A DNA stretch of 39,328 bases, taken from the NCBI GenBank assembly GCA_900553065.1, contig USBZ01000015.1, positions 1 through 39,328 of the forward strand. The letters are read 5' to 3'. This document shows positions 1 through 8,800 of this stretch, in pieces. Every line of letters begins with the position of its first letter. Within the stretch, counting starts at the first letter, position 1. Source of the DNA: an uncultured Desulfovibrio sp. (GTDB taxonomy: Bacteria; Desulfobacterota; Desulfovibrionia; Desulfovibrionales; Desulfovibrionaceae). The notes below the pieces were generated by a model. The model searched no databases, was not told the DNA's origin, and saw only the letters and a list, made by a program, of their open reading frames with translations. A program made the position numbers and the translations under genes.

Positions 1-605
1 GTCACGATGCGGGCCGCGGGCGTTTCCACCTTGCGGGCGCGGGGAGCCTTGTCCGTACGGATTTCTTCCTTCACGGGCGCGGACGTCGCTTCGGCAGCAG
101 CTGCGGGAGCTTTTTCCGGAGCGGGGGCGCTTTCCACGGGAGCGGCGGCGGGAGCCTGAACAGGTTCCGGCGTCACGATGCGGGCCGCAGGCGTTTCCAC
201 CTTCTGGGCAGGGCGCACGATGCGGGCCACGGGAGCAGGTTCACGGGCGGTCCGGGGCTTTCTGGGGGCCTTTTCGGCGGCAGGCGCAGGCTTGGACTCT
301 GCAGCCGTGCTTTCCGCGGCAGCGGGGGCTTCCGCTGCGGCGGCGGGAGCCGCGGTTTTCTCTTCGACTACGGGAGCGGCAGGAGCTTCCGCTGCTGCCG
401 GCTTGGAACGACGACGTATAATAACGTCCTTGCGGACAACTTCCACAGAGGCCTCCGACTTTTTAACCTTGACTTTTTCGTATTCTTCCGGGGAGATGGA
501 ACCTTTTACCGTTTTTTCTATCCCCGCCTCGCGCAGGCGGGTCACAAGCTCTTCGGGCTTCATGCCCAGCTCGGACGCGGCATCTTTTATCTTTATCTTA
601 TCCAT
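1..605 (-). CDS. infB: Translation initiation factor IF-2, N-terminal part (cut by window edge)
   Basis: The first about 201 residues of IF-2 are visible; the GTPase core lies outside the window. The product begins MDKIKIKDAASELGMKPEEL, the small N-terminal IF-2 domain. A residue run VKVKKSEASVEVVRKDVIIRR follows, then a long linker rich in Ala, Pro, Glu and Lys with low complexity. The linker repeats the peptide KVETPAARIVTP, seen at DNA level as near-identical copies at 1-32 and 172-203. IF-2 is the GTPase that places fMet-tRNA on the 30S subunit. The start overlaps the ylxR stop by 8 bp, so the two are probably translationally coupled. It is the last visible cistron of the rimP-nusA-ylxR-infB operon. 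Confidence 0.95.
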   Translation of the reverse strand, partial: MDKIKIKDAASELGMKPEELVTRLREAGIEKTVKGSISPEEYEKVKVKKSEASVEVVRKDVIIRRRSKPAAAEAPAAPVVEEKTAAPAAAAEAPAAAESTAAESKPAPAAEKAPRKPRTAREPAPVARIVRPAQKVETPAARIVTPEPVQAPAAAPVESAPAPEKAPAAAAEATSAPVKEEIRTDKAPRARKVETPAARIV

Positions 606-840
606 TCTTGCTCCCCTTGTGAGATTTGCGCCTGAACTTCATGCCTGCGAAACGCTCCCGGCAAACCGGATCGTCGCATACATACCAGCCGCGGCCCGGC
701 CTTGTCTGGGCTTCGTCTGCCACAAGGCCGTTCCCGGCAGAGACATTGTCCAGGGCTGGCACATGACGCAAAAGCTGCGACTTGGCAAAGCGCCGTCTGC
801 ATACGACACACATGCGTACAGGCCCCTGCCTTTCGTTCAT
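598..840 (-). CDS. ylxR: YlxR/RnpM family RNA-binding protein
   Basis: An 80-residue basic protein of the YlxR (DUF448) family. It shows the family hallmarks: RMCVVCRRRF near residues 9-18, a GRGWYVC segment near residues 49-55, and a basic C-terminus. Family members sit between nusA and infB in many bacteria; in Bacillus the protein binds RNase P RNA (RnpM) and has also been linked to transcription control. The gene lies 3 bp after nusA and overlaps infB by 8 bp, the canonical operon position. The Cys pair plus a later Cys could bind metal, but I cannot confirm this. The family call is secure; the biochemical role is inferred from homologues. Confidence 0.9.
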   Translation of the reverse strand: MNERQGPVRMCVVCRRRFAKSQLLRHVPALDNVSAGNGLVADEAQTRPGRGWYVCDDPVCRERFAGMKFRRKSHKGSKNG

Positions 841-843
841 GCT

Positions 844-2124
844 CTATTCCTTTTCCGAATCCGACGTTTCCCCGGCTTCGGCATCGCCTTCCACCACGGG
901 GCTGAGGAAGTTCACGGCCGCGCGCAGATCGGCAATGCGGGAGGCGGCCAGATCCAGCTTTTCGGCCAGTTCGGCATCATCGGCCTCGCGCAGGGCGTCG
1001 AGGGAACGGAAGCCGGCATCCATCAGCTTGTCCACCGGAATTTCGGCCACGCTGGCCACCTGTTCCAGACCGCGACCGGCGGCATTGGCCTCATGGTAGC
1101 GGGACTCGGTGAAGATATCGATTTTCCAGCCGAGGAGCTTGGCGGCCAGCTTGACGTTCTGACCCTTGCGGCCGATGGCGTTGGTGAGCTGATCGTCGGG
1201 CACGGTGACTTCCAGAAGGTTGGAAGCTTCGTCCACGTTGATGCGGGAAACCAGCGCGGGAGCCAGAGCATTGCGGGCATAGGTGGCGATGTCGGGACTC
1301 CACACCACGATGTCGATGCGCTCGCCGTGCAGCTCCTGCACGATGTTCTGAATACGGGAACCGCGCACGCCCACGCACGCGCCCACGGCGTCGATGTCGC
1401 GCTCGCGGGACAGCACGGCGACCTTGGCGCGGGAGCCGGGATCGCGGGCCACGCCCATGATCTGCACGCTGCCGTCGTCCACTTCGGGAACTTCGCGGCG
1501 GAACAGCGCGGCCATGTAGTCGCGATGCGCGCGGGAAATGATGACCTGAGGTCCGCGGCCTTCGCGGCGCACGTCGATGATGAGGGCCTGAATGCGGTCG
1601 TTGCGCTTGTAGTGCTCTCTGGGAATCTGTTCTTCGCGGGGCAGCAGAGCTTCGGTACGGCCGAGGTTGATGACCCAGCCGCCCTTGTCGCGGCGCTGCA
1701 CCATGCCGCTCACGATTTCGCCCACGCGGTCCTTGAACTCTTCGTAGATGAGTTCCTGTTCCGCGTCGCGCATGCGCTGAATGATGACCTGCTTGGCGGA
1801 CTGGGCGGCGATGCGGCCGAGATCCTCCACCTTCAGGCGGAAGCCCATTTCGTCGTCGACCTGGATGGAAGGATCGTGCTGACGGGCTTCCTCCAGGGAA
1901 ATCTGCGTAAGGGGATCCTCCACCTCGTCCACGACAAACTTGAACTGGAACACTTCAATGTCGCCAGTGTCGTCGCTGTAATGCACTTCCACGTCCAGAT
2001 CGTCGCCGTACTTGCGGGTCACAGACGTGCGCACGGCTTCTTCAAGAGTGCTGATGAGCATATCGCGATCCAGCCCTCTGTCTTTGCTGATCTGTTCAAT
2101 GGCTTTCTTCAGTTCCAGGCTCAT
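844..2124 (-). CDS. nusA: Transcription termination/antitermination protein NusA
   Basis: A 426-residue NusA with the full domain order. The RNA-polymerase-binding N-terminal domain covers about residues 1-125. An S1 domain follows at about 132-200, with VGEIVSGMVQRRDKGGWVINLG at its start. KH1 has VGVRGSRIQNI at about 253-263 and KH2 has NAIGRKGQNVKLAAKLLGW at about 318-336. A helical segment (IPVDKLMDAGFRSLDALREA) and an acidic tail SDSEKE close the protein. NusA modulates pausing, intrinsic termination and antitermination. Its ATG overlaps the rimP stop by 4 bp (ATGA), so translation is probably coupled. Transcription probably starts at the promoter upstream of rimP. Confidence 0.97.
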   Translation of the reverse strand: MSLELKKAIEQISKDRGLDRDMLISTLEEAVRTSVTRKYGDDLDVEVHYSDDTGDIEVFQFKFVVDEVEDPLTQISLEEARQHDPSIQVDDEMGFRLKVEDLGRIAAQSAKQVIIQRMRDAEQELIYEEFKDRVGEIVSGMVQRRDKGGWVINLGRTEALLPREEQIPREHYKRNDRIQALIIDVRREGRGPQVIISRAHRDYMAALFRREVPEVDDGSVQIMGVARDPGSRAKVAVLSRERDIDAVGACVGVRGSRIQNIVQELHGERIDIVVWSPDIATYARNALAPALVSRINVDEASNLLEVTVPDDQLTNAIGRKGQNVKLAAKLLGWKIDIFTESRYHEANAAGRGLEQVASVAEIPVDKLMDAGFRSLDALREADDAELAEKLDLAASRIADLRAAVNFLSPVVEGDAEAGETSDSEKE

Positions 2125-2750
2125 GCTTGCTTACCTCCGCCTTTGCCGGTGGCTTTCTTCGCACTCTTTCCGGCTCCGGGCTTGCTGGTGTCAGGAAAAA
2201 CGGGAACAAGGCGTGCCTTTCTCACCCAGTTCCACTGCAGGGTAACTTCCGAGGGGACGGGCTTTTCTCCCGCTGCGGGCGCAAGAAGCACCTCCACGGC
2301 GAAGCGGTCTTCCGAAACGCTTCTGAGAGGGCCTCTGAACTTGCGGCGACCCTCGATGTCGGGATGCGGGTCGGCAAGCGTCACGTCGATTTCCCGGCCT
2401 ATGTAGGGAGCGAGCTGACGGGGGGCGAAAAACATACGATCCATGCCGGGGGAGGAAACTTCCAGCACCCAGGCGTCGGCAAACACCTCGTCGACTTCCA
2501 GAGCCAGTCCGACCATGCGGGAGATTTCCGCGCACTGATCCACGGACACGCCTTCCAGCGTTCCGTCTTCGCCGTTGCCGGCTTCGGAAGAGGCATCCGC
2601 CGCGGGGGCGTCCACATAGATGCGGGCCACCGTGCGTCCTCCGGACACCACCTCAATACCCCAGAGCATCAGCCCGAAAGAGGCGACAACAGGTTCCGCC
2701 GCCTCACGGATACGGCGGATCATCGCCTCAGGAGAAAGACCTTTTCCCAT
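2121..2750 (-). CDS. rimP: Ribosome maturation factor RimP
   Basis: A 209-residue RimP, which assists 30S subunit assembly. It shows the family signature VSSPGMDRMFF at about residues 98-108 and the N-terminal alpha/beta domain ending in a short SM-like C-terminal domain (LQWNWVRKARLVPVF). Two features make it longer than a typical RimP of about 150 residues: an acidic insertion near residues 48-66 (ADASSEAGNGEDG) and a Lys/Gly-rich basic tail after residue 188. It is the first gene of the rimP-nusA-ylxR-infB operon and has a structured leader with an intrinsic-terminator-like hairpin ending about 20 bp before its start codon. Confidence 0.93.
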   Translation of the reverse strand: MGKGLSPEAMIRRIREAAEPVVASFGLMLWGIEVVSGGRTVARIYVDAPAADASSEAGNGEDGTLEGVSVDQCAEISRMVGLALEVDEVFADAWVLEVSSPGMDRMFFAPRQLAPYIGREIDVTLADPHPDIEGRRKFRGPLRSVSEDRFAVEVLLAPAAGEKPVPSEVTLQWNWVRKARLVPVFPDTSKPGAGKSAKKATGKGGGKQA

Positions 2751-2769
2751 ATATCTTACCTTATATAAT

Positions 2770-2798
2770 AAAAAAGGGAGGCCGTCGTCAGGCCACCC
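2770..2798 (-). terminator. Attenuator-like intrinsic terminator in the rimP leader
   Basis: On the minus strand, GGGTGGCC and GGCCTCCC (one T-T mismatch) enclose a 7-nt loop and are followed by six T. It lies between the promoter at 2879-2907 and the rimP start at 2750, so it would stop transcription before the operon unless overridden. No minus-strand gene sits immediately upstream that would need a terminator here. Confidence 0.7.
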
Positions 2799-2804
2799 TA
2801 CCAG

Positions 2805-2861
2805 ACCGCCTTGCGCGGTGCATCAGGATGTAAGAAAGGCAAGATCCGGAGGGACCTTACC
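2805..2861 (-). promoter_or_regulatory. Structured rimP leader RNA upstream of the terminator
   Basis: Two further hairpins precede the terminator in the minus-strand transcript. The first (2838-2861) pairs GGTAAGGTCC with GGATCTTGCC (ten pairs including G-U) around a CTCC loop. The second (2805-2819) pairs ACCGC with GCGGT. Promoter, stems and terminator together look like a transcription-attenuation leader. I see no leader peptide and do not recognise a known riboswitch. Confidence 0.5.
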
Positions 2862-2878
2862 TTTCACTGCGTGGAAAC

Positions 2879-2907
2879 GTTTTACCCGGGACGGAATGTC
2901 TTGTCAA
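2879..2907 (-). promoter_or_regulatory. Sigma-70 promoter of the rimP-nusA-infB operon
   Basis: On the minus strand a perfect -35 TTGACA (2902-2907) is followed after 17 bp by TAAAAC (2879-2884). Predicted transcription starts near 2872, about 120 bp before the rimP start codon. Confidence 0.7.
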
Positions 2908-3149
2908 GAGCCGCCCGGAGGCCGGTTCCTGCACAAAAAAATTTTTGCTCTGCTCCGGAGCCGCGCCCTCAGTCGAATCTCAGGGGAAGAATATTTGCTA
3001 AGCATCAGTTCTTTTCGGAACTATGCTTGACCCGACCCCGGCGGCAGGCTACGCTCTTCTTCTCGGAACGGAAAGGAGTACCGGATTCAGGCTTCGGAAT
3101 GAGGTGAGGATACATTCCGCCGGTATCGTTCACGAGTGTTTTTCTCAAA

Positions 3150-3155
3150 TATAAT
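3150..3155 (+). promoter_or_regulatory. Possible -10 element for nrdD
   Basis: A perfect TATAAT lies 53 bp before the nrdD start. The sequence 17 bp upstream (CGTTCA) is a poor -35, so activation by a regulator is possible. I found no convincing NrdR box. The remainder of 2908-3149 shows no gene or structure that I recognise. Confidence 0.35.
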
Positions 3156-3208
3156 CGCGCTGTTGCATGTAAGCCGGGCACGGCGCGCGCATAAGGGTTC
3201 AGAAGCTT

Positions 3209-5497
3209 ATGATTCGCTTCATCAAAAAACGGGACTCCCGCGTGGTGCCCTTCGATATCGCCAAAATCGATGAGGCAATCTTCCGTGCCGCCAAGGCTCA
3301 GGGCGGCACCGATCGCGCCATGTCCCGCAATCTGGCAGATCAGGTTTTCGACATGCTCGAGGCTGAGGGCTGCGACACTCCTGATGTGGAACATGTGCAG
3401 GACCTGGTGGAAAAGGTCCTCATTGAAGCCGGGCATGCCCGTACTGCCAAGGCCTACATTCTTTACCGCAACGAACGTACCCGTGTGCGTGAGATGAAGA
3501 CCGGCCTCATGAATACGCTGAAGGATCTGTCCTTCACCGATGCCAAGGAGCTCGACCTCAAGCGTGAGAACGCCAACATCGACGGCGACACTCCCATGGG
3601 CACCATGCTGCGCTACGGCAGCGAGGCCGCCAAGGCCTTCTACAAGAACTATCTGCTCTCGCCCGAATACAGTCGTGCGCATGAGGAAGGCGACATTCAC
3701 ATTCACGACCTCGACTTCCTCTCTCTCACCACGACCTGCTGCCAGATCGACATCAAGAAGCTCTTCAACGGCGGCTTCAACACCGGTCACGGTTTTCTGC
3801 GCGAGCCCAACAGCATTCAGTGCGCGAGCGCCCTGGCCTGCATCGCCATTCAGTCCAACCAGAACGACCAGCACGGCGGTCAGAGCATTCCGAATTTCGA
3901 ATACGGTCTTGCTCCGGGCGTGGCCCGCAGCTTCATCAAGAATCTTGATCTTGCGCTCGACATGCGCGATCAGCCCGAAGACTTCCGCAACGAGGTGAAG
4001 GCCGCCCTGCGCAGCAGAGCCTTCCCCACGGGCGAATATGCCTCCTTCCGCTCCATTCTTAATGAAGAAGGACTGGCTTTCGTGCGTGAACAGCTCATGA
4101 AGAAGCTGTCTGCGGAAGAGGCTTCCCATGTCATCGACAAGGCCGTTGCCAAGACGGACAGGGACACCTATCAGGCCATGGAAGGGCTGCTCCACAACCT
4201 GAACACCATGCACAGCCGTGCGGGTGCGCAGGTGCCGTTCAGCTCCATCAACTACGGCACGGACACCTCTCCCGAAGGCCGCATGGTCATCAAGAACACC
4301 CTGCTGGCCGAAGATGCCGGTCTCGGCAACGGGGAAACACCCATCTTCCCCATTCACATCTTCAAGGTTCGCGAAGGCTACAGCTTCAACCCCGAAGATC
4401 CCAACTACGACCTGTTCAAGCTGGCCTGCCGGGTTTCCGCCAAACGCCTGTTCCCGAACTTCTCCTTCATGGATGCGCCGTTCAACGCCCCGTATCTCAA
4501 GGGCGACGATCCCAACCATGAAGTGGCCTACATGGGCTGCCGTACCCGTGTCATGGCCAACCGCTATGATCCCGAGCGGGAAACCACCTTCGGACGCGGC
4601 AATCTTTCGTTCACGTCCATCAATCTGCCCCGTCTGGGACTCAAGCATCGCGGCGATGTGGAAGGCTTTTTCGAGGAACTCAACGAAAAGATCGATCTCG
4701 TGTTCGGTCAGCTGCTTGAGCGCCTTGAAATTCAGAGCCACAAGCGCTGCCGCAACTATCCCTTCCTCATGGGCCAGGGCATCTGGCTGGACGCCGACGA
4801 GCTTGCTCCCGGCGACGAGGTGGGCGAAGTGCTCAAGCACGGCACCCTGACTACCGGATTCATCGGTCTTGCCGAATGCCTGAAGGCGCTCATCGGCGTG
4901 CATCACGGCGAATCCGAGGAAGCACAGGAGCTGGGTCTGCGCATCGTGCGCACCCTGCGTGAGCGCGCCGATGCCAAGGGAGAGGAAACCGGCCTGAACT
5001 TCACCGTGATCGCCACCCCCGCCGAAGGCCTTGCCGGCCGCTTCGTCAAGTACGACCGCAAGCGTTTCGGCAACATTCCCGGCATCACCGACAGGGATTA
5101 CTACACCAACTCCTTCCACATTCCGGTGTACTTCCCCATCAATGCCTTCAACAAGATCCGTCTGGAAGCTCCGTATCATGCCTACACCAACGGCGGTCAC
5201 ATCAGCTATGTGGAAGTGGACGGTGACCCGCTCAACAATCTTCAGGCCTTCGAGGACATCGTCAAGGCCATGAAGGAAATGGGCATCGGCTACGGCTCCA
5301 TCAACCATCCCGTCGACCGTGACCCCGTGTGCGGATACACCGGCATCATCGGCGATGTCTGTCCGCGTTGCGGCAGACATGACGGCGAAGGCATTCCTCT
5401 CTCCGTACTGAAGCAGATCAAGGGCTACATTCACGACAGCCGCAGCAGCGACGAACGCAGCGAAGCCCCTGACAGAATAGCCAATATCAAACTTTAA
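3209..5497 (+). CDS. nrdD: Anaerobic (class III) ribonucleoside-triphosphate reductase, large chain lacking the glycyl-radical segment
   Basis: A 762-residue NrdD that reduces ribonucleotides to deoxyribonucleotides without oxygen. An ATP-cone allosteric domain occupies about residues 1-95. The barrel follows, with candidate active-site cysteines in TTTCCQIDIK (177-178) and YMGCRTRV (444). Near the end, DRDPVCGYTG and DVCPRCGR form the zinc region, with C708, C718 and C721; the expected first cysteine of a CxxC pair is D705. The chain then stops after a short tail (DRIANIKL) without the RxxGYL glycyl-radical motif that normally follows. That motif is in the next gene, 10 bp downstream. No activase (nrdG) lies in the window. 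Start: ATG opening MIRFIKKRDSRVVPFD, as expected for an ATP cone. The family is certain; the split is the oddity. Confidence 0.95.
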   Translation: MIRFIKKRDSRVVPFDIAKIDEAIFRAAKAQGGTDRAMSRNLADQVFDMLEAEGCDTPDVEHVQDLVEKVLIEAGHARTAKAYILYRNERTRVREMKTGLMNTLKDLSFTDAKELDLKRENANIDGDTPMGTMLRYGSEAAKAFYKNYLLSPEYSRAHEEGDIHIHDLDFLSLTTTCCQIDIKKLFNGGFNTGHGFLREPNSIQCASALACIAIQSNQNDQHGGQSIPNFEYGLAPGVARSFIKNLDLALDMRDQPEDFRNEVKAALRSRAFPTGEYASFRSILNEEGLAFVREQLMKKLSAEEASHVIDKAVAKTDRDTYQAMEGLLHNLNTMHSRAGAQVPFSSINYGTDTSPEGRMVIKNTLLAEDAGLGNGETPIFPIHIFKVREGYSFNPEDPNYDLFKLACRVSAKRLFPNFSFMDAPFNAPYLKGDDPNHEVAYMGCRTRVMANRYDPERETTFGRGNLSFTSINLPRLGLKHRGDVEGFFEELNEKIDLVFGQLLERLEIQSHKRCRNYPFLMGQGIWLDADELAPGDEVGEVLKHGTLTTGFIGLAECLKALIGVHHGESEEAQELGLRIVRTLRERADAKGEETGLNFTVIATPAEGLAGRFVKYDRKRFGNIPGITDRDYYTNSFHIPVYFPINAFNKIRLEAPYHAYTNGGHISYVEVDGDPLNNLQAFEDIVKAMKEMGIGYGSINHPVDRDPVCGYTGIIGDVCPRCGRHDGEGIPLSVLKQIKGYIHDSRSSDERSEAPDRIANIKL

Positions 5498-5507
5498 GGA
5501 GCGTCTC

Positions 5508-5693
5508 ATGATCCATTGCAAATCCGATGTGGCCGCTGCCACCGATCAGATCCTTGTCGGAACCAATGTCAAGTTCGAGCGTATCCGCCGCATCACCGGT
5601 TACCTCGTAGGCACGCTCGACCGCTTCAACGACGGCAAGGCCGCTGAAGAACGCGATCGTGTCAAGCATTGCAGCATGGACAGCTGGAAGTAA
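5508..5693 (+). CDS. Stand-alone glycyl-radical domain of NrdD (61 aa)
   Basis: A 61-residue protein that matches the extreme C-terminus of ordinary NrdD proteins. It contains RRITGYLVG at residues 27-35, where G31 would carry the radical. It then has RFNDGK and EERDRVKHC, equivalent to the FNxGK and RVKH tail of E. coli NrdD. It has its own strong ribosome-binding site, TAAGGAG, which includes the stop codon of the large chain, and an ATG 6 bases later. The split is therefore a designed two-cistron arrangement rather than a frameshift. It presumably docks on the large chain and is activated by an NrdG encoded elsewhere. It resembles the spare-part logic of YfiD for pyruvate formate-lyase. 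Family assignment is strong; assembly is inferred. Confidence 0.85.
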   Translation: MIHCKSDVAAATDQILVGTNVKFERIRRITGYLVGTLDRFNDGKAAEERDRVKHCSMDSWK

Positions 5694-5714
5694 GCTTCCT
5701 GCGTCATGCCGATG

Positions 5715-5756
5715 AAAAAGGCGGGGACGGACTATCAGGTCCGTCCCCGCCTTTTC
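5715..5756. terminator. Bidirectional intrinsic terminator between nrdD and the helicase gene
   Basis: A 17-bp perfect stem, 5716-5732 with 5739-5755, has a 6-nt loop and is flanked by A and T runs. It can end transcription of the nrdD pair on the plus strand and of the convergent helicase gene on the minus strand. Confidence 0.9.
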
Positions 5757-5810
5757 GCATGCGTCTTTCAGCGGCGGAAAGCGGCGGCTCTGTGCAGAGC
5801 TTTTATGTGT

Positions 5811-8800
5811 TCAGAACAGGCTCAGCTGGCTTGCCGTGGTTTTGGTTCGTCTGGTCAGCTTCACGGCGTGGAAATGGGACAGGGGCAGCAGCGGAGAGGG
5901 CGGCAGCGCCAGCGTATGGCCGTACAGGGTGCGGCTTGCGGCCGAGGAGAGGAATACCGCTTCCGAAGCGCGCGTGATGCCCACATAGAGCAGGCGTTCC
6001 TCTTCCTCCACGGGGGGCGGCGTGAAGTCGTCGGGCTTGTTCAGAAGAGCGCCGACGCCGCGGAAGGGCAGAAGTCCGTCCTCCATGCCGGGAATGAATA
6101 CAGCCTTGAATTCCAGCCCCTTGGAGGCGTGCATGGTCATGAGCTGCACGTATTCGGCCTGACCGCGCACCATGTCGATGTCCCGACGGAAGGAGACGAA
6201 GGAAAGAAGCTCCGGCCAGCCGCCGTGATCCTTCCATGCCTGACGGAGCCGTCTGAACGCCCTGGATTCGGCAAAAAGCGGGTCGAATCTGCTCGGGCAG
6301 CGGGCAAGCACGGCGTCGGGGCCCTGATCCCAGACGTCTTTCGTGAGTCCGTCGAGCACGTCGTCTCCCTTATCGTCGCGGACGGGAGCGCTGCCGGCCA
6401 TGGCCGCCAGAAGCGGGAAGCGGCTGGCATCCAGAAAGGCGGCTTCCTTCCGGGAATGTTCCTCGTCCCGGCAGAAGCGCGCGGCGGCCTGAAGCACGGC
6501 GTCCACTCTCTCATCCGCCCAGAAGGCGTCGCCTTCCGGCGCCGAGCAGGGAATGCCGCGCTTTTCCAGCGCCGCCCGGATGGGCGGAATGAGGGCCTTG
6601 ATGCGGCAGAGTACGGCAATGTCGCCGGGACTGCAGGATCCGTATTCCAGATGACAGCCTGCCAGCGTTTCATGCATGTCGGCCTGCTGATGGGAGGTGC
6701 CGCCGATGAGATAGGCTATGCGGTCGGCTATCCAGGCGGCCTCGCGTTCGGCATTCGGCGCGCCCATCCACTGAAGGGTGGCGGAGTAGCCGGTGGCGGA
6801 TGTCAGTTCGCCGCAGGCGCCGTGTCCGGCCAGAGCGTCGTGTCCGGCTTCCAGAATGGCGGCTGCGGAACGATGGCTTTCCGTCAGGCCGAGTACCTGA
6901 ATCTGAGGCCAGCGGCTGCGCAGCGCCTCTTCAATGCCGGAATCCGCGCCTCGGAACCCGTAGATGGACTGATCCGGATCGCCGATGCCGAAAAAGCCCG
7001 AACCGTCGGCAGGCGTGAGCGCTTCCACCAGAGCTTTCTGCAGGGGAGAAAGGTCCTGCACTTCGTCCACCAGAAGATGCTTCCAGTGCTTGGAGGCTCC
7101 GTAGTTTCTGCTTTTCAGCTCGGCCAGCCAGGTTTCGGGAAGGTCGGTGTAGTCGGCAAGGCCGCGCTCCTTTTTCCAGAGCCGGTAACGCTCCGCAAAA
7201 GGCGCGAGTTCGTCGGGCATGCTCAGCGTTTCCCGGGCCAGTTCCAGCCGGTCATAGAGCTTCGAGGCTTCCTTGCCCTCCAGCATGGGATTGGCGGCGG
7301 CAAAGGCTTTGCGCGCACCTTCTTCGGAAAGCACCACCGGCGCTTCTCCGGGCCATCGCTTCAGGGCCAGAGCATGCAGCGTGTCGGTTTCCGGCAGCTC
7401 CTGCTCCGTTTCTGCCTTCAATACGTCGCGCAGCGCTGCGGCAAGACGCGTGCGCATCTCCTCGGCCGCGCGGCGGGTAAAGGTGACGGCCACGATGTCG
7501 CGGGCCGGAACGCCGGAACTGAGCAGGCGTACAAGCCTGCCGACAAGGGTGCGCGTTTTGCCTGCGCCCGGTCCGGCAAGTACCAGCACGGGGCCGGGAC
7601 CGGCGTTCAGCGCCGCCTTCTGCATGGGGCTGAAGGAATCCAGAGAAAAGGAAGAAGAGGCCGGGCGTCCGGCTTCCATGCCTTCCGCAGAAGCTGCGGC
7701 GGCCGCAGGTTCGCCGTCACTTGTCAGAGTTTTTTTTTGTGCCTTCTTTTCTCTGGGCAGAGGCGTTCTGCGCGCGGCGGGAACCTTCTCCAGCAGGGAA
7801 GGCGCCTGTTCCTTTTCCTCGAAGAGACGGATGACGCCGTATTCGCCGTCATAGCCTGCGTGGCGGATCACTTTGCCCGCCCGCATGCGGGCCACGGCTT
7901 CGCCCAGTTCCGGCCAGATCCTGCGCAGGTCGTCTTCGGGAACATCCTGCAGAACGGCCATTTCCGAGCCGAACCGGTTCAGAAGATCGGCGTATTTTTC
8001 CTGCGTCTTTCTGGTCTTTGCTCTGCAGTGCAGAAGCTCTCCGAGAATTTCCGGCAGCGGAATGAGCGACTGGAAGTCCTTGCCGGGGCAGGGAGGTTCC
8101 TGCCTGTCTGCAAGGGCGAGCACTCTGTGCAGCACGCCCACGGTGAGAGGCTTGCCGCATACGGGGCAGATGTTGCCGAGTTTCATGCATTCCGCAGGTT
8201 CCAGTACCACGCCGCAGGCGCGGTGACCGTCGAGATGGTATTTGCCTTCTTCGGGGAAGAATTCCAGCGTTCCGGCATAGGCGGTTTCGCCGTTTTTGCC
8301 GTGCAGGGCGTCGAATATGCCGTCGTAGCTGACTTTTCCGTGGAAGAGCGTGGCTTCGCGGGCGAGATTTTCTCCGGAGTGGGCGTCGGAGCTTGAGACC
8401 ATGCGTAGTCTGTCGAGGTGGCTCCAGCAGCGGTTCATGTCCGGATCGGAGGAAAGGCCGGTTTCCGCCGCAAAAATATGGGGAGTGAGATCCTCGAAGC
8501 ATTCATCCAGACTGTCGAAGCCGGATTTGGAGCCGAACAGAGCGAACCACGGCGTCCAGATATGGGCGGGGATCATGTAGGCGCGCGGAATCTCCAGAAC
8601 CATGGCGAGAAGATCCTTCACGTCCAGTCCGAGAATGGGACGGCCGTCGGACTTCAGATTGCCGATGGCTTCCAGCTTCTCGCAGAGCCTGTCCGCCGAC
8701 TCGAAGTCCGGAACGTAGACAAGACTATGTATCTTGCGCACCGCTCCGTTCTTTTTGTAGATAGAACTGATCTCCGCTTCCAGCATGAAGCGGGGTTCGT

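Noticed and set aside
178..2406. A 742-codon plus-strand frame
   Set aside because: It is antisense to infB, ylxR, nusA and rimP, has no family resemblance, and is a product of GC-rich codon bias.
2908..3208. A cobalamin or other riboswitch before nrdD
   Set aside because: I found no B12-box-like sequence or other known core; only a -10 element is visible.
5487..5510. A frameshift joining the large NrdD chain and the glycyl-radical peptide
   Set aside because: The small gene has its own ribosome site and ATG at ideal spacing, and the large chain ends with a normal stop that is part of that site.
3005..5542. An 845-codon minus-strand frame
   Set aside because: It mirrors nrdD exactly and has no ribosome site or recognisable domain.
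5706..8396. An 896-codon plus-strand frame
   Set aside because: It is antisense to the PHP-helicase fusion, whose motifs are unambiguous.
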